Notes: generated by a model not told the origin, from the letters alone. A DNA stretch of 64,000 bases from Halobacteriovorax sp. (GCA_002720865.1 PBIO01000020.1:62001-126000), one strand, 5' to 3'. Positions 25,505-34,292 are shown, counted from the stretch's first letter. Program-made: numbers and translations.

Positions 25505-25957
25505 TTACCTCTTTAAGAAGTCTTTAATCAGTTTTCGAATTTTTCTTTTTGACTCTAGTCTTAATTCATAAGCATCTCTTTTCCCTTCACAGCGAGAAAT
25601 AGCAGCACTATTATACCTCCATGCGCTATCGGTTTGAATGGTCTTAAAGTCATCTTCAACAGTTTTACTTAAACTTCCCTCGATCATTCCTCTAGCGTCC
25701 TCAAGCCAAGTTTGCTTAAGAACCTTTTCTCCGACTGAAAAGTATCCGTACTTATAATAAGTAGAGTTACTTGAAGGCTTTGTAGTACATTTGCCTAGGT
25801 CAGTTAAATAACGGGCCACGGTAATTTCACATCTCTTAAGCTCTCCTACTTGCTTACAGCCTCCTTCATGAGCATAGGCCGTAGTCGTATTAATCAAGAA
25901 AAACACAGGCATTATTGTAAAAAGTCCAAAAGTTAGTATATTTTTAATTGTTTTCAT
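25505..25957 (-). CDS. Secreted protein of unknown function
   Basis: A 150-residue exported protein, signal peptide ending TTAYA. The mature part has four cysteines (GGCKQ, KRCEIT, GKCTT, SRCEGK), likely two disulfides, and a basic C-terminal helix (LESKRKIRKLIKDF). I do not recognise the family. It lies 22 bases downstream of another secreted cysteine-containing gene on the same strand, so the two are probably an operon. Confidence 0.6.
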   Translation of the reverse strand: MKTIKNILTFGLFTIMPVFFLINTTTAYAHEGGCKQVGELKRCEITVARYLTDLGKCTTKPSSNSTYYKYGYFSVGEKVLKQTWLEDARGMIEGSLSKTVEDDFKTIQTDSAWRYNSAAISRCEGKRDAYELRLESKRKIRKLIKDFLKR

Positions 25958-25979
25958 TTTTATCTCCTAATTTTAAAAG

Positions 25980-26600
25980 TTAGTTATTAAGAACATCACC
26001 TAGCACGTCTCTCCATGATCCTTTCTTAGCTTTTGCGCTTGCTGAAACAGTACAAGCATAAACGGGGTTTCCATTAACTTGCGGCTGGGCAATGGCCTTA
26101 GCAGTACATTTATACTTTTTAAACATTCCACCAAAAGTTGAGCTATGAACGGTTCTTGTCACTGGTCTTGTGATGACAGCGTTGATCACTTCACAAGAAG
26201 CATTTGTTCCAAAGTTTTTCTGACATTCAAGAAGAGCTAGTTTTCTTGATTCTTTTAAAGCATGAGCTTCACAGCCATTTTTATCATTAGTATCAAATTG
26301 AAAATACTTCTCGATTGTTTGTGGCACAGCTAAAACTTCTTCTGTAGGAACTAAAACGGAGGGCTTACCCATCTTTTTACATTCTTTTTTGAATTCCTGC
26401 TGACAAAGAGCAATAACTCTTTCTTGTGCCACTCTCTTCCCTTCTTTTTCACAGTTCTTTTTATCTTCGGTTCTATGAACATACTGAATCGTTTTAGATT
26501 TTTTCTTGCTGTTAGTTATGGTGTCTAAAATGTCTCCAAGTCCTCCAGCTTCTGCTTGAAAAGTAAAAATTAAACTCATACCTACCATTAGGTTTTTCAT
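25980..26600 (-). CDS. Secreted Cys-containing protein of unknown function
   Basis: The start is ATG 26600 with GGGAG six to seven bases upstream, giving 206 residues; a 24-residue upstream extension has no signal-peptide logic. The signal peptide ends FQAEA. The mature region has eight cysteines and the repeated theme CEKEGKRVAQERVIALCQQEF and CEAHALKESRKLALLECQKNF, two similar 20-residue helices about 70 residues apart, so it may contain an internal duplication. Family unknown. Likely co-transcribed with the next minus-strand gene. Confidence 0.6.
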   Translation of the reverse strand: MKNLMVGMSLIFTFQAEAGGLGDILDTITNSKKKSKTIQYVHRTEDKKNCEKEGKRVAQERVIALCQQEFKKECKKMGKPSVLVPTEEVLAVPQTIEKYFQFDTNDKNGCEAHALKESRKLALLECQKNFGTNASCEVINAVITRPVTRTVHSSTFGGMFKKYKCTAKAIAQPQVNGNPVYACTVSASAKAKKGSWRDVLGDVLNN

Positions 26601-26825
26601 GTTGCGCTCCCAGTTAGCGTTGTTATTAAGATTTCGATGAACGCAATCTACCAGCTGCCAAATTTTTCTCAATCCCCGAAGGACTCAAAGTGTTTCACCC
26701 CCCTATGAAACATAGAGGAATTACATAGGATAAGTTGTTGAAATCAGGGTGTATAAAAAGCTGACAGGGTAGTAAATCCTTCACTACCAAAGGCCCAGAA
26801 TCTCTTTTAAACGTACAATTAGCCT

Positions 26826-27623
26826 ATGTCTGACTGGCAAGAACTCTACATAAAGATCTTAAAGGATTTTTGGAATGATAAGAAAAAGATAAACCCCTCT
26901 TTTTCGATGCGCTCCTTTGCCAAATTTTTGAACTGCTCTCCTTCAGTCCTTTCGCTGATACTAAATGGAAAAAGACCACTTACGACAACTAAAGCTATTG
27001 AGTTTTCAGCAAAATTAAAATTGGACTTTAAGCTTCAAGAGAAGTTCTTAGAGGCCGTAGCAAAGGACGAGTTTTACCGCTTAAACGAAACAGAAAGAAA
27101 AGAGAGAAGCTTAAAAGAAAGTCTCGACTATAAACAATTACAGTTAGATCACTTTAAAGTCATTCATGATTGGTATCACTTTGGAATTCTTAATCTTTGC
27201 TTAATTAAAGGGTTTCAATCAAACACCTCTTGGATTGCCAACTCTCTAGGCATAACTGTGATTGAAGCAGGGGAGGCCATCAATAGACTAAAAAGATTGA
27301 ACCTTCTAAGGGAGGAAAATGGGGAGCTGATTCGAACTGAACAATCTCTTGAAACCCCAAGTGATATTCCTTCAAGCGCTATACGTAACTTTCATCACCA
27401 AAACATAGCAAGGGCCAAGGCCTCATTAGAATCGGTAGACTTAGAGAATAGAGATATAACGTCAATTATGATGCCCGTTGATAAGACCAAATTACTTGAA
27501 GCCAAAAAAATGATTAAGAACTTTAGAAAAGAGCTATCCGCCTTTTTAAAATCGGGTGAAACCCATGACCAAATTTATAGTCTAAATATCCAACTCTTTC
27601 CTCAAAGTCAGGAGCTTGAATAA
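26826..27623 (+). CDS. TIGR02147/DUF4423 family regulator
   Basis: A 265-residue cytoplasmic protein. The N-terminus has a helix-turn-helix (FSMRSFAKFLNCSPSVLSLILNGKRPLT, about 26-53), a middle winged segment follows, and the C-terminal half shows TIGR02147 hallmarks SSAIRNFHHQNIARAKASLE and the ending YSLNIQLFPQSQ. These proteins are expanded in Fibrobacter and Bdellovibrio relatives, commonly next to genes for exported proteins. Translation is coupled (TAATG) to two paralogous exported proteins. Small inverted repeats upstream (GGTAGT/ACTACC at 26768-26788 and CTATG/CATAG at 26703-26715) could be its own operators. Confidence 0.85.
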   Translation: MSDWQELYIKILKDFWNDKKKINPSFSMRSFAKFLNCSPSVLSLILNGKRPLTTTKAIEFSAKLKLDFKLQEKFLEAVAKDEFYRLNETERKERSLKESLDYKQLQLDHFKVIHDWYHFGILNLCLIKGFQSNTSWIANSLGITVIEAGEAINRLKRLNLLREENGELIRTEQSLETPSDIPSSAIRNFHHQNIARAKASLESVDLENRDITSIMMPVDKTKLLEAKKMIKNFRKELSAFLKSGETHDQIYSLNIQLFPQSQELE

Positions 27624-28525
27624 TGTTAAAGTTCCTAATTTTTATTATTTTTACGGGGTCCGTATACGCAAGTGACTTTAGCGACTTGAAAAAAGAAAGA
27701 GTTAAAAACTACTTTATAAACGAAGCCGCCGTCGTTCTTAAAGAATTATCCACCGTCCAAGAAATCTTTAAGATCTCTAACGTAGAGATCGACCTTAAAA
27801 ACTTAAGGGCTTCTTTAGAGAAGGTTTCTATAGAAGTGACGAAAGAAGAGCTTGTGGATAACACAGGCTCAATCGTCGATGTCATTGGTGAGCCAAACTT
27901 CTTAAAGCTTCATCTAGATACTTGGATAAATTTTCAAAAACAAAATTATGACTTAAGACCTTTAATCATTCATGAGCTTCTTCGTATAAGTAGTATCAAC
28001 GATGACGACTATCTAATAAGTCGGCCTCTATATTCACAGCTAACATCAACTAATAAGGATGAAGGTGGTCAAACACCTTATTGTAATCTAAGAGTTTCAA
28101 AAACTAAGACATCAACATCAAAAAAGAAGTTTTCTGGGGTTGGTTTTGAGCCTATGAACACAAGAGGTGGTGTCATGATTTTTAATTCTAACCGCCAAAA
28201 CAAATCCTTTGAGAATGCAGTCGCTGATGTAAAAGAGAAATGTGAAAAAGCCGGCTACTATGGTTTTGAGTATATCTCAGGTCAAACTCGGATGGAACGT
28301 AGAAATACAAATGGTTTTATCAAGATGGAGACTAAAACAAGTATTAAGGCCTATTGCTTTAAAGATAAGGTCAAAAAGAGGAAGAAGAAGGATATCCGAA
28401 AAGAAACCTGCAAAAAAATAAACTCGTGTGAACAGATCTACAAAGCGGCACCCAGCGGACAGGTTGACCTGGAAAGCTACAACTCGCTTAAGAGTCAAAA
28501 AAAGGAGAACAAATGCGCCTCCTAG
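27623..28525 (+). CDS. Exported protein, paralog of the next gene (TIGR02147 module)
   Basis: A 300-residue exported protein (signal SVYAS). It resembles the following gene product in the TPYC-type motif (GGQTPYCNL vs KGKTPYCSL) and the C-terminal block CKKINSCEQIYKAAPSGQ vs CDLAKACEQVYELAPMGQ. The N-terminal half may contain a helical domain with LIIHELLRISSINDDDYL. The stop overlaps the next start by 13 bp and its own start overlaps the regulator stop by one base, so all three genes are one tightly coupled operon. Function unknown. Confidence 0.7.
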   Translation: MLKFLIFIIFTGSVYASDFSDLKKERVKNYFINEAAVVLKELSTVQEIFKISNVEIDLKNLRASLEKVSIEVTKEELVDNTGSIVDVIGEPNFLKLHLDTWINFQKQNYDLRPLIIHELLRISSINDDDYLISRPLYSQLTSTNKDEGGQTPYCNLRVSKTKTSTSKKKFSGVGFEPMNTRGGVMIFNSNRQNKSFENAVADVKEKCEKAGYYGFEYISGQTRMERRNTNGFIKMETKTSIKAYCFKDKVKKRKKKDIRKETCKKINSCEQIYKAAPSGQVDLESYNSLKSQKKENKCAS

Positions 28526-29433
28526 TCCTAATGACTCTATTTATAAGTTTCTTCTCATTAGCACACGCTGAAGAGAAAAAAGAAAAGAAAGATACTATTG
28601 TACGAGTTAAGACAAAGAGAAAGAAACCCGCAATTCTTTTAAATCCAAAGCTAGATAAGATTCCTTTAGAGTTACTAAGGTTTGATACCAAAAGAATTAG
28701 CCGAGAGCAGATTGAACAAAGACTAAGATCGGGCGGTGATGACGTTGGAAATGGAGGCGATGAGATAAGAAGAACGGTACTAGAGCAAATCGAATCGATA
28801 AAAAAAGAAGCTGGACCTGCTTATCCAATACCAGATTTAAGCACAAAAGGCCTTGCCGTAGTTTCGAATTTAGAATTGGCAAGTGTACAGATTCCAGCTG
28901 CTAACACTCCGGAAGGAATACTAATCAATAGAGAACTTTGGAAAAAACTATCTGGTGACAATAAAGACTTAAGAATCCTACTATTGAATCTTCTATTTGT
29001 AGAAGACGAGCAAAAGGAAAAAGCCTTATCGATTTACTCTATTTTGGATGCAAGAAAAGGAAAAACACCCTACTGCTCTTTGACTCCCCAATCTCATAAA
29101 CTAATAAAAGTTCCAAGAACAAAGACCTTTTCAGGAGCAGAGTCTAGTCAATGGCTTAGCTCACTTGCCTTAAAAGAATGTAATAAGAAAGGTCTCAACG
29201 AATGTAGGGTTTTAGAAACCGGTAAGAAAGGTTTTGGTAAATGGGCCAAGAACTTTGCTACTTATCAAGGCTTTGAATACAAAGTCACAAAGAAGAGTTC
29301 ACAAGAAATAAAAAGCCAGGTCTGTGACCTGGCTAAAGCTTGCGAGCAAGTTTATGAATTAGCTCCAATGGGACAATTAACTTCAAAAGACTTTCTAATC
29401 TTAGAAAATAAAATTGAAAGGAATTGTTTTTAA
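28513..29433 (+). CDS. Exported protein, paralog of the previous gene
   Basis: A 306-residue exported protein (signal LAHAEEKK). After a basic linker it has a glycine/Asp patch GGDDVGNGGDEIR, then a domain homologous to its neighbour with the TPYC motif around residue 190, and a C-terminal CEQVYELAPMGQ block. AAAGGAG precedes the ATG. It ends with a 4-bp TTAA stop shared with the convergent gene. The tandem duplication behind one regulator suggests paired secreted factors with different partners; that is inference. Confidence 0.7.
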   Translation: MRLLVLMTLFISFFSLAHAEEKKEKKDTIVRVKTKRKKPAILLNPKLDKIPLELLRFDTKRISREQIEQRLRSGGDDVGNGGDEIRRTVLEQIESIKKEAGPAYPIPDLSTKGLAVVSNLELASVQIPAANTPEGILINRELWKKLSGDNKDLRILLLNLLFVEDEQKEKALSIYSILDARKGKTPYCSLTPQSHKLIKVPRTKTFSGAESSQWLSSLALKECNKKGLNECRVLETGKKGFGKWAKNFATYQGFEYKVTKKSSQEIKSQVCDLAKACEQVYELAPMGQLTSKDFLILENKIERNCF

Positions 29434-29891
29434 TTTACTCTATCTTCAAAATCAAAACGAGTTCCGTCAATATAACCACGCATTCCGCAGTTGTTCCACT
29501 TACAGTGACCATCTGTATCTTTGAACTCAAGACCTTTTTCGTCTTTGATGATTTCTAATCTACAAATATCTCCTTGGAAGTTTTTCTCTCCTATATAAAG
29601 GAACTTATTCTTTGAAACCTTTTTAGCAACTCCTTCCATATAGCAGCTATGTCCATTGGTGAACCAAGTATCCATAGCAAACTTAATTTTACGACTACTA
29701 ACCTTCTCTACAACAAGTTTATCAGTTACATTTGACTCCACCCAATCTGCTTCTGCTTCTTCACTATGGTCAATTACCATAATCGCGTGATCGTACAGGT
29801 AGGTTCCCTCTACTTTTGAAGCTAAATTTTGAAAAAGTCCCGCCTGAGCAGCAGATGACATTAAAAGGACAGATAAGATTAGTGCTTTCAT
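29430..29891 (-). CDS. Secreted protein of unknown function
   Basis: A 153-residue exported protein (signal AAQAG). The mature part is beta-rich with six cysteines, including NGHSCYME, DICRLEI and a CKWNNCGMRGYIDG pair near the C-terminus. It may be a small disulfide-stabilised barrel. I do not recognise the family. GGAG-like RBS before ATG. Convergent with the exported-protein operon, sharing the stop tetramer. Confidence 0.6.
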   Translation of the reverse strand: MKALILSVLLMSSAAQAGLFQNLASKVEGTYLYDHAIMVIDHSEEAEADWVESNVTDKLVVEKVSSRKIKFAMDTWFTNGHSCYMEGVAKKVSKNKFLYIGEKNFQGDICRLEIIKDEKGLEFKDTDGHCKWNNCGMRGYIDGTRFDFEDRVN

Positions 29892-29971
29892 AAATTCTCC
29901 TAGATTTTTAAAACAAGGTATAAGTACCTGATTTCAAAATAAAAGCCACAGAACCTGTAAAGAATTCAGAG

Positions 29972-30011
29972 GACATGTCGTCATCTTCCACCTTTTTAGG
30001 CCTGACATGTC
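29972..30011. promoter_or_regulatory. Two copies of the palindrome GACATGTC, 32 bp apart
   Basis: GACATGTC, itself a perfect 8-bp palindrome, occurs at 29972-29979 and 30004-30011, each flanked so that GGACATGTC...GACATGTCC forms a larger inverted repeat. The 32-bp spacing is about three helical turns. It lies upstream of the strongly ribosome-bound secreted-protein gene at 30134 and before A/T tracts. It resembles a cooperative regulator site; the binder is unknown. Confidence 0.5.
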
Positions 30012-30133
30012 CAGGAAACGAATTAAAAAAAACGGTTTTTTTGGATTTTTTTTTAGTTCCCTCGTACAACCCTTTCAACAAAACAACACAGGGCCTTCGG
30101 GCACACATATTAAACATATCTGTAGGAGGATAT

Positions 30134-30562
30134 ATGAAAAAATTATTAGTTTTACTTGCACTTGTTTCAACTTCAGCTTTCGCTCTACCTTACAATGCTA
30201 AAAGCATGTCAGGTGACAAGGTTCACTTTCAAAAAGCATCTACTTGGGTAAATTCTTACTACTCAAAGTCACTTTGTTTTGACGGTACCGATTTTCACGC
30301 TGTAGTTCGTAAATGTGCAGAGTGGGAAACTTCAGAAGACAACAGAAGATGTGTTAAATACATCATGGTTAATGCTACTCAACCACAAGAGTCAACTCGT
30401 CAAAGATGTGCTTCTTACGAAGGTGGAGAAGATGACAGATGTACTGAGTGGGAAACTGTTCGTTACTTCCAGTCTGAAAACAAGACGATCAAGTTCTTCC
30501 GTGACGAAGACATGCAAGACCTTGTAAAGACTGTAAAAATCACTGTTCCAAGCTGTAACTAG
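30134..30562 (+). CDS. Small secreted cysteine protein A (paralog of the 31464 gene)
   Basis: A 142-residue exported protein; ATG 30134 has the near-perfect TAGGAGGA RBS, suggesting high expression. The signal peptide ends AFAL. The mature part has six to eight conserved cysteines in blocks shared with the gene at 31464: KVHFQK.STWVN, YSKSLC, KCAEWE, DNRRCVK, STRQRC, DDRC.EWETV, and a terminal SCN. Family unknown, possibly a Bacteriovoracia-specific secreted fold. A strong terminator follows, so it is transcribed apart from the regulator downstream. Confidence 0.72.
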   Translation: MKKLLVLLALVSTSAFALPYNAKSMSGDKVHFQKASTWVNSYYSKSLCFDGTDFHAVVRKCAEWETSEDNRRCVKYIMVNATQPQESTRQRCASYEGGEDDRCTEWETVRYFQSENKTIKFFRDEDMQDLVKTVKITVPSCN

Positions 30563-30592
30563 TTAATACTACTAGTCTCTCCTTTATAAATT

Positions 30593-30615
30593 GGGGCCCG
30601 CGACGGGCCCCTTTT
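30593..30615 (+). terminator. Strong intrinsic terminator
   Basis: GGGGCCCG (30593-30600) pairs with CGGGCCCC (30604-30611) with a 3-base loop, then TTTT. Confidence 0.9.
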
Positions 30616-30646
30616 CTATAAAAATTACAGCGAAGCGGAAATAACA

Positions 30647-31462
30647 ATGGCTTATGTTAACAATCTAACAATGATTTCAAATTCAGCTACTCCCCAAAGC
30701 GGCTGTGAATCTAAAGACTTGATCAATCAAGTTGCTCTAGATCTCGCCAATTACCTTGATGGTTTTTCCAACAAAAATTTTGGGATTCGTATACTTGCAA
30801 ATGAATCAGAAGTTAACGAAAGGACTATAAAGAGATTACTTTCTAGAAAAAATCATCCCTCTGGGGGAACCCTATTAAAACTCTATACGGCCTTTACTGG
30901 AAAGTTTGAACTGGAACAAGTTTTAAGAGCTTGTCCAGATCTGGTAAGACGAGAAATAGAAGCACGCTGTCCCGACAAAAAAGGGAATAAGAAGTATTGC
31001 AAAACCAATTTTTTAGCTCTTATTGAAAAAGACCCTCTTTTAGGTGAACTTTATGTGCTCGCAGGAACTGGTCCTCTTTATAAGGACTCCGTCGTCTTTA
31101 GATATGGTCAGTATGGATTGGAACTTTTAGAGAAACTAGAATCACTTCATATACTAAAGCTAATTGATAAAAACACTTATGGCCTAGGTCTTAACAGCCC
31201 CACTTTTACTGCGGCAGTTATTAAAGAACTTGGTAGCCGTTTTGTGTCTAGATATTCAAAACCAGAACTCGCTGACGTAAAAGGTAATAATGTTATGAAC
31301 TTTTACGCTGAGGGATTAAATGATGAAGGTCTTCAAGCTTGGATTAAAGCTGATGAAGAAGCCTTTATGGCCAAAGTAAAAATAGCGAAGGACCCCAAGT
31401 TTAAGGGAACAATTCCTGTTTTTACTTTTAACACCACTGATACAATGGAATCGGAGAAGTAA
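30647..31462 (+). CDS. Helix-turn-helix regulator of the secreted-protein module
   Basis: A 271-residue cytoplasmic protein. The N-terminus has a lambda-repressor-like helix-turn-helix (IRILANESEVNERTIKRLLSRKNHPSGGTLLKLY, about 45-80). The rest resembles the C-terminal regulatory part of Bdellovibrio-type regulators, with VFRYGQYGLELLEKLESLHIL in a winged arrangement. It is not a clear TIGR02147 member but looks analogous. The next gene starts one base after its stop, so it is coupled to a paralog of the secreted protein encoded upstream. Confidence 0.62.
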   Translation: MAYVNNLTMISNSATPQSGCESKDLINQVALDLANYLDGFSNKNFGIRILANESEVNERTIKRLLSRKNHPSGGTLLKLYTAFTGKFELEQVLRACPDLVRREIEARCPDKKGNKKYCKTNFLALIEKDPLLGELYVLAGTGPLYKDSVVFRYGQYGLELLEKLESLHILKLIDKNTYGLGLNSPTFTAAVIKELGSRFVSRYSKPELADVKGNNVMNFYAEGLNDEGLQAWIKADEEAFMAKVKIAKDPKFKGTIPVFTFNTTDTMESEK

Positions 31463-31463
31463 A

Positions 31464-31868
31464 ATGTACAAATTAATTATCTTATTCGCTCTTTTCTCTC
31501 AAAGCCTTTTCGCAGGCGTTGGGGGTATCGAAGGTGGCTCAGTACACTTTCAAAAAGACTCAACTTGGGTCAATATGGTTTATAGTCGTACACTTTGTTA
31601 TAAAGAAAAAGCTTATTTTGCCAAATCTAAAAAGTGCAAGAAATGGGAAGAAGATAGTGACAATCGAACTTGTGTAAAATCGAAGATTGAAACCATTATT
31701 CAGCCTATGCATTCAACAAGACAAAGATGTAAAAAATATGCAGATGATAGATGTGTACTTTGGGAAACAGTTCCTTTCACACAAAAACGAGATCGAATCG
31801 TTAAGTTTAAAGATGAAGACGGAAACGTTCTTAAAGTAGAAAACTTAAGAGTAAAATCTTGTAATTAA
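31464..31868 (+). CDS. Small secreted cysteine protein B (paralog of the 30134 gene)
   Basis: A 134-residue exported protein (signal SLFAG). It shares with the 30134 product the blocks SVHFQKDSTWVN, YSRTLC, KKCKKWEEDSDNRTCVK, HSTRQRC, DDRCVLWETV, VKFKDEDG and SCN, roughly 45% identity by eye. Translation is coupled to the regulator. The two paralogs flank the regulator gene but only B is in its operon. Role unknown. Confidence 0.72.
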   Translation: MYKLIILFALFSQSLFAGVGGIEGGSVHFQKDSTWVNMVYSRTLCYKEKAYFAKSKKCKKWEEDSDNRTCVKSKIETIIQPMHSTRQRCKKYADDRCVLWETVPFTQKRDRIVKFKDEDGNVLKVENLRVKSCN

Positions 31869-31872
31869 GTAA

Positions 31873-34275
31873 CTAGAGGCGGTTATCTTTAACCGCCTCT
31901 TTATATCTATTTGAAATGATCTTAAAGAGATCCATAGACTTATCAAACCAAATTTCTCTACCAAGTCCCTTTGGACCAATTTTGACAGCCTTTTGACTTC
32001 CTTTGCGATTTGCGAGCTTTTGACGCTCACTCATATGATTGAACTCAAGTACCGCATCATATTCCTTCTTTTGAGCAGCACTTAATTTATCAACCGGAAA
32101 CTGTCCGGCCAAAGCTAAATTTACATTCACATAGAAGTCCTCGTCAAAGACGCCACGGTCATTTTTCTTACCTTCAAAGGTTAAAACTTTATTTGCTCCG
32201 ACAGCACTTCCATTAGCTCCACCGAAATTAGAGCCGCCATAAGAAGCAAAATTTGTATTTATACTATTCTTTTTAGATCTATTCGAATCAAGCTTAAGCC
32301 CATTGCCTCCACTAACCCTACAATTAGCTCCCTTACAATCAGCAACATTGCCATAGCCCATTCTATTTTTAATCTCTGAGCTTCCTCGATCTTTCTGACC
32401 AACAAATTTCCCAATCTGACCGTAATCAACCCCACCTTTTCGGTTCCTAAGCGCTCCATTACCGATCAAGCTTGATTGGTTTAAAAAACGTCTTTGTTTA
32501 TCATCTAAAGAAAGCGCTTTAAGTCCTGCTTTCTCCACTACAGAAATGATTTGTTTTCTCGCGGCAATATTTTGAACTAAGTTAGTTCTCATCAATTTAG
32601 CAACTGAATCACAAGGGTTTGGCGTAGGTGGAATTGATTTATCAGTGATGTCTACTAAATGATTAAGATATAGTTTTAAATGCTTTTTCCCCATATCTCG
32701 ACCTGCAACATATGATCTACAGTCATTTAGTATTGAGTTTCTATTTGGCATTGCCGCTTGTATGGAATTGAGCTCCCTTACTTTAGCCATTTGAAATTCA
32801 CTACGTTCTGCGGCCATATTGGCTTTTAAAGTCGTGGCATTTTTTTGAACCGTTGCCACTCCAAATTGTAGATTATTCTGATTCTTTTTTACCTCTTCAG
32901 CTTGCTTACTCGTAATCTCCTTATAATCTTTTGCTTGTGTTTCTTTTTGGGCGGCCTCTCCTTCTAAGGATAGATCTAGTGCCTTAACCCCTTCAAGGCA
33001 CTTATTATAATCCTGAGCTTGGGAGCACTTATACTTGCAACAAACGGTATTATCTTTTGAGCAAACTTCCTTTGGCTCCTCTAAGCCCTCCATATCAAAG
33101 TCTGTATACTGACTCATCCTAGCTAGAGCTAAACACTGCTTATTAGAATTATAATTAGCAATTCCTTTTGATTTGGCAAGTGCATCGGTTGCCATAGGTT
33201 GCTCTTCTAAATGTTTTTCAAGGGCCTTATAAGTACCGATAAAATATTTAGCTGGTTCTCCATTTGGCTTTTTTGCCTCAGCAACAACTTGAGACCAAGG
33301 GACGGAGGATCTATTCTTACAATCCTCAGCTTCTTTAGCAAAACAGCTTTTAGAAAGCTCTTCACTAAAAGTGTTTTCATTATTTTCATCTTTTTCGGGA
33401 TCATAGTCTTTCATTTCAGTCACAGCTGGTATGGCAGCATCGGTTCCTAAATCAGAAAACCCACCCCCAGCAAAATCAATCGGCCCACTTGGGTCCGGAA
33501 CATCATTTAGTTCAGAAATTTGGTCAAAGCCAGTATAGTTCGGGTCAGTTTCTGGACCAGGATCGTAATTAGTACCTGGAACTCCATTAATATCAGCAGA
33601 TGTGACATGCCCGCTTCCCCCTAAAAATGGATAATAATCATGATCTTTTCCATCAGCAGAATAAATAAGTGTACCTGGAATAAGTAAGTTTTTTACTGGC
33701 ACATACCTCTCCGGGTCTAAAGACAAACAACCTAAAGAAGTCCCTGCAAGACCAGCTCCGACATTCTTACTTTTATGGATCAAAATTTCTCTATTTTGTA
33801 CTTGGCCATTTACTCCAGGTTCTAATCCAATAAGAGCTCTATAAGGACCTACTGTATCTCCAGTTCCAGTTCCTCCGGTTTTTAAAAAGCCTCTACTACT
33901 TTTATAACTTTGATTGGTATTACTAAAGAGTTCAGCTGGGCTCCAACCAGGACCTGAGTTTTTCCCATGAGCCACCCATTCTTCCCTTACCATTTTAGGG
34001 TTTGGACCAATCTGAAAAATATAAAATCTTTTGTTATCTGACTTAGTACTATAATTTGCTATGGCCATAAGATTATGACCTGGAATTTTTTCATTTTTTT
34101 TATAGTAAAACCAACCCTTAACTGCCGTTTCAAAATCCTTCTTTCTTACTTCGCCATTTTTAAAAATACTGGAATACCAGCTATCGATCGTGTCATTAAG
34201 AAACTGTTCATCTGTAAGTTCGGGAGTAGCATTTGCACACAGGCTGAATAGAAGACTAAGTATAAGGATTTTCAT
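31873..34275 (-). CDS. L,D-transpeptidase-like (YkuD_2) exported protein with long C-terminal extension
   Basis: An 800-residue exported protein. After a signal peptide (SLCANA) a catalytic domain resembling YkuD_2 murein L,D-transpeptidases spans about residues 30-215: WVAHGKNSG, ELFSNTNQSYKSSRGFLKTGG, GLEPGVNGQVQNREILIHKS (H167) and the active-site TSLGCLSLD (Cys183). Such enzymes crosslink or edit peptidoglycan. The remaining 585 residues are unusual: an acidic linker, a CCKYKCSQAQ cluster, coiled-coil helices (430-510) and a glycine/asparagine-rich stretch (650-690). ATG 34275 is preferred; no Shine-Dalgarno is present, but TGCTAAAAT ends 8 bases upstream. A role in predator or prey wall modification is inference. 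Confidence 0.75.
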   Translation of the reverse strand: MKILILSLLFSLCANATPELTDEQFLNDTIDSWYSSIFKNGEVRKKDFETAVKGWFYYKKNEKIPGHNLMAIANYSTKSDNKRFYIFQIGPNPKMVREEWVAHGKNSGPGWSPAELFSNTNQSYKSSRGFLKTGGTGTGDTVGPYRALIGLEPGVNGQVQNREILIHKSKNVGAGLAGTSLGCLSLDPERYVPVKNLLIPGTLIYSADGKDHDYYPFLGGSGHVTSADINGVPGTNYDPGPETDPNYTGFDQISELNDVPDPSGPIDFAGGGFSDLGTDAAIPAVTEMKDYDPEKDENNENTFSEELSKSCFAKEAEDCKNRSSVPWSQVVAEAKKPNGEPAKYFIGTYKALEKHLEEQPMATDALAKSKGIANYNSNKQCLALARMSQYTDFDMEGLEEPKEVCSKDNTVCCKYKCSQAQDYNKCLEGVKALDLSLEGEAAQKETQAKDYKEITSKQAEEVKKNQNNLQFGVATVQKNATTLKANMAAERSEFQMAKVRELNSIQAAMPNRNSILNDCRSYVAGRDMGKKHLKLYLNHLVDITDKSIPPTPNPCDSVAKLMRTNLVQNIAARKQIISVVEKAGLKALSLDDKQRRFLNQSSLIGNGALRNRKGGVDYGQIGKFVGQKDRGSSEIKNRMGYGNVADCKGANCRVSGGNGLKLDSNRSKKNSINTNFASYGGSNFGGANGSAVGANKVLTFEGKKNDRGVFDEDFYVNVNLALAGQFPVDKLSAAQKKEYDAVLEFNHMSERQKLANRKGSQKAVKIGPKGLGREIWFDKSMDLFKIISNRYKEAVKDNRL
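31875..31900 (+). terminator. Terminator embedded in the 3' end of the convergent gene
   Basis: AGAGGCGGTTA (31875-31885) pairs with TAACCGCCTCT (31890-31900), then TTATAT. The arms overlap the last codons and stop of the minus-strand gene ending at 31873. Confidence 0.8.
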
Positions 34276-34283
34276 TTGAATCA

Positions 34284-34292
34284 ATTTTAGCA
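34284..34292 (-). promoter_or_regulatory. Extended -10 (TGCTAAAAT) of the transpeptidase-like gene
   Basis: TGCTAAAAT on the minus strand ends 8 bases before ATG 34275, with no ribosome-binding site, consistent with leaderless transcription. Confidence 0.4.

Noticed and set aside
29975-30133. N-terminal extension of the secreted protein at 30134
   Set aside because: It reads through poly-A/T tracts and palindromes; the signal peptide and TAGGAGGA RBS fix the start at 30134.
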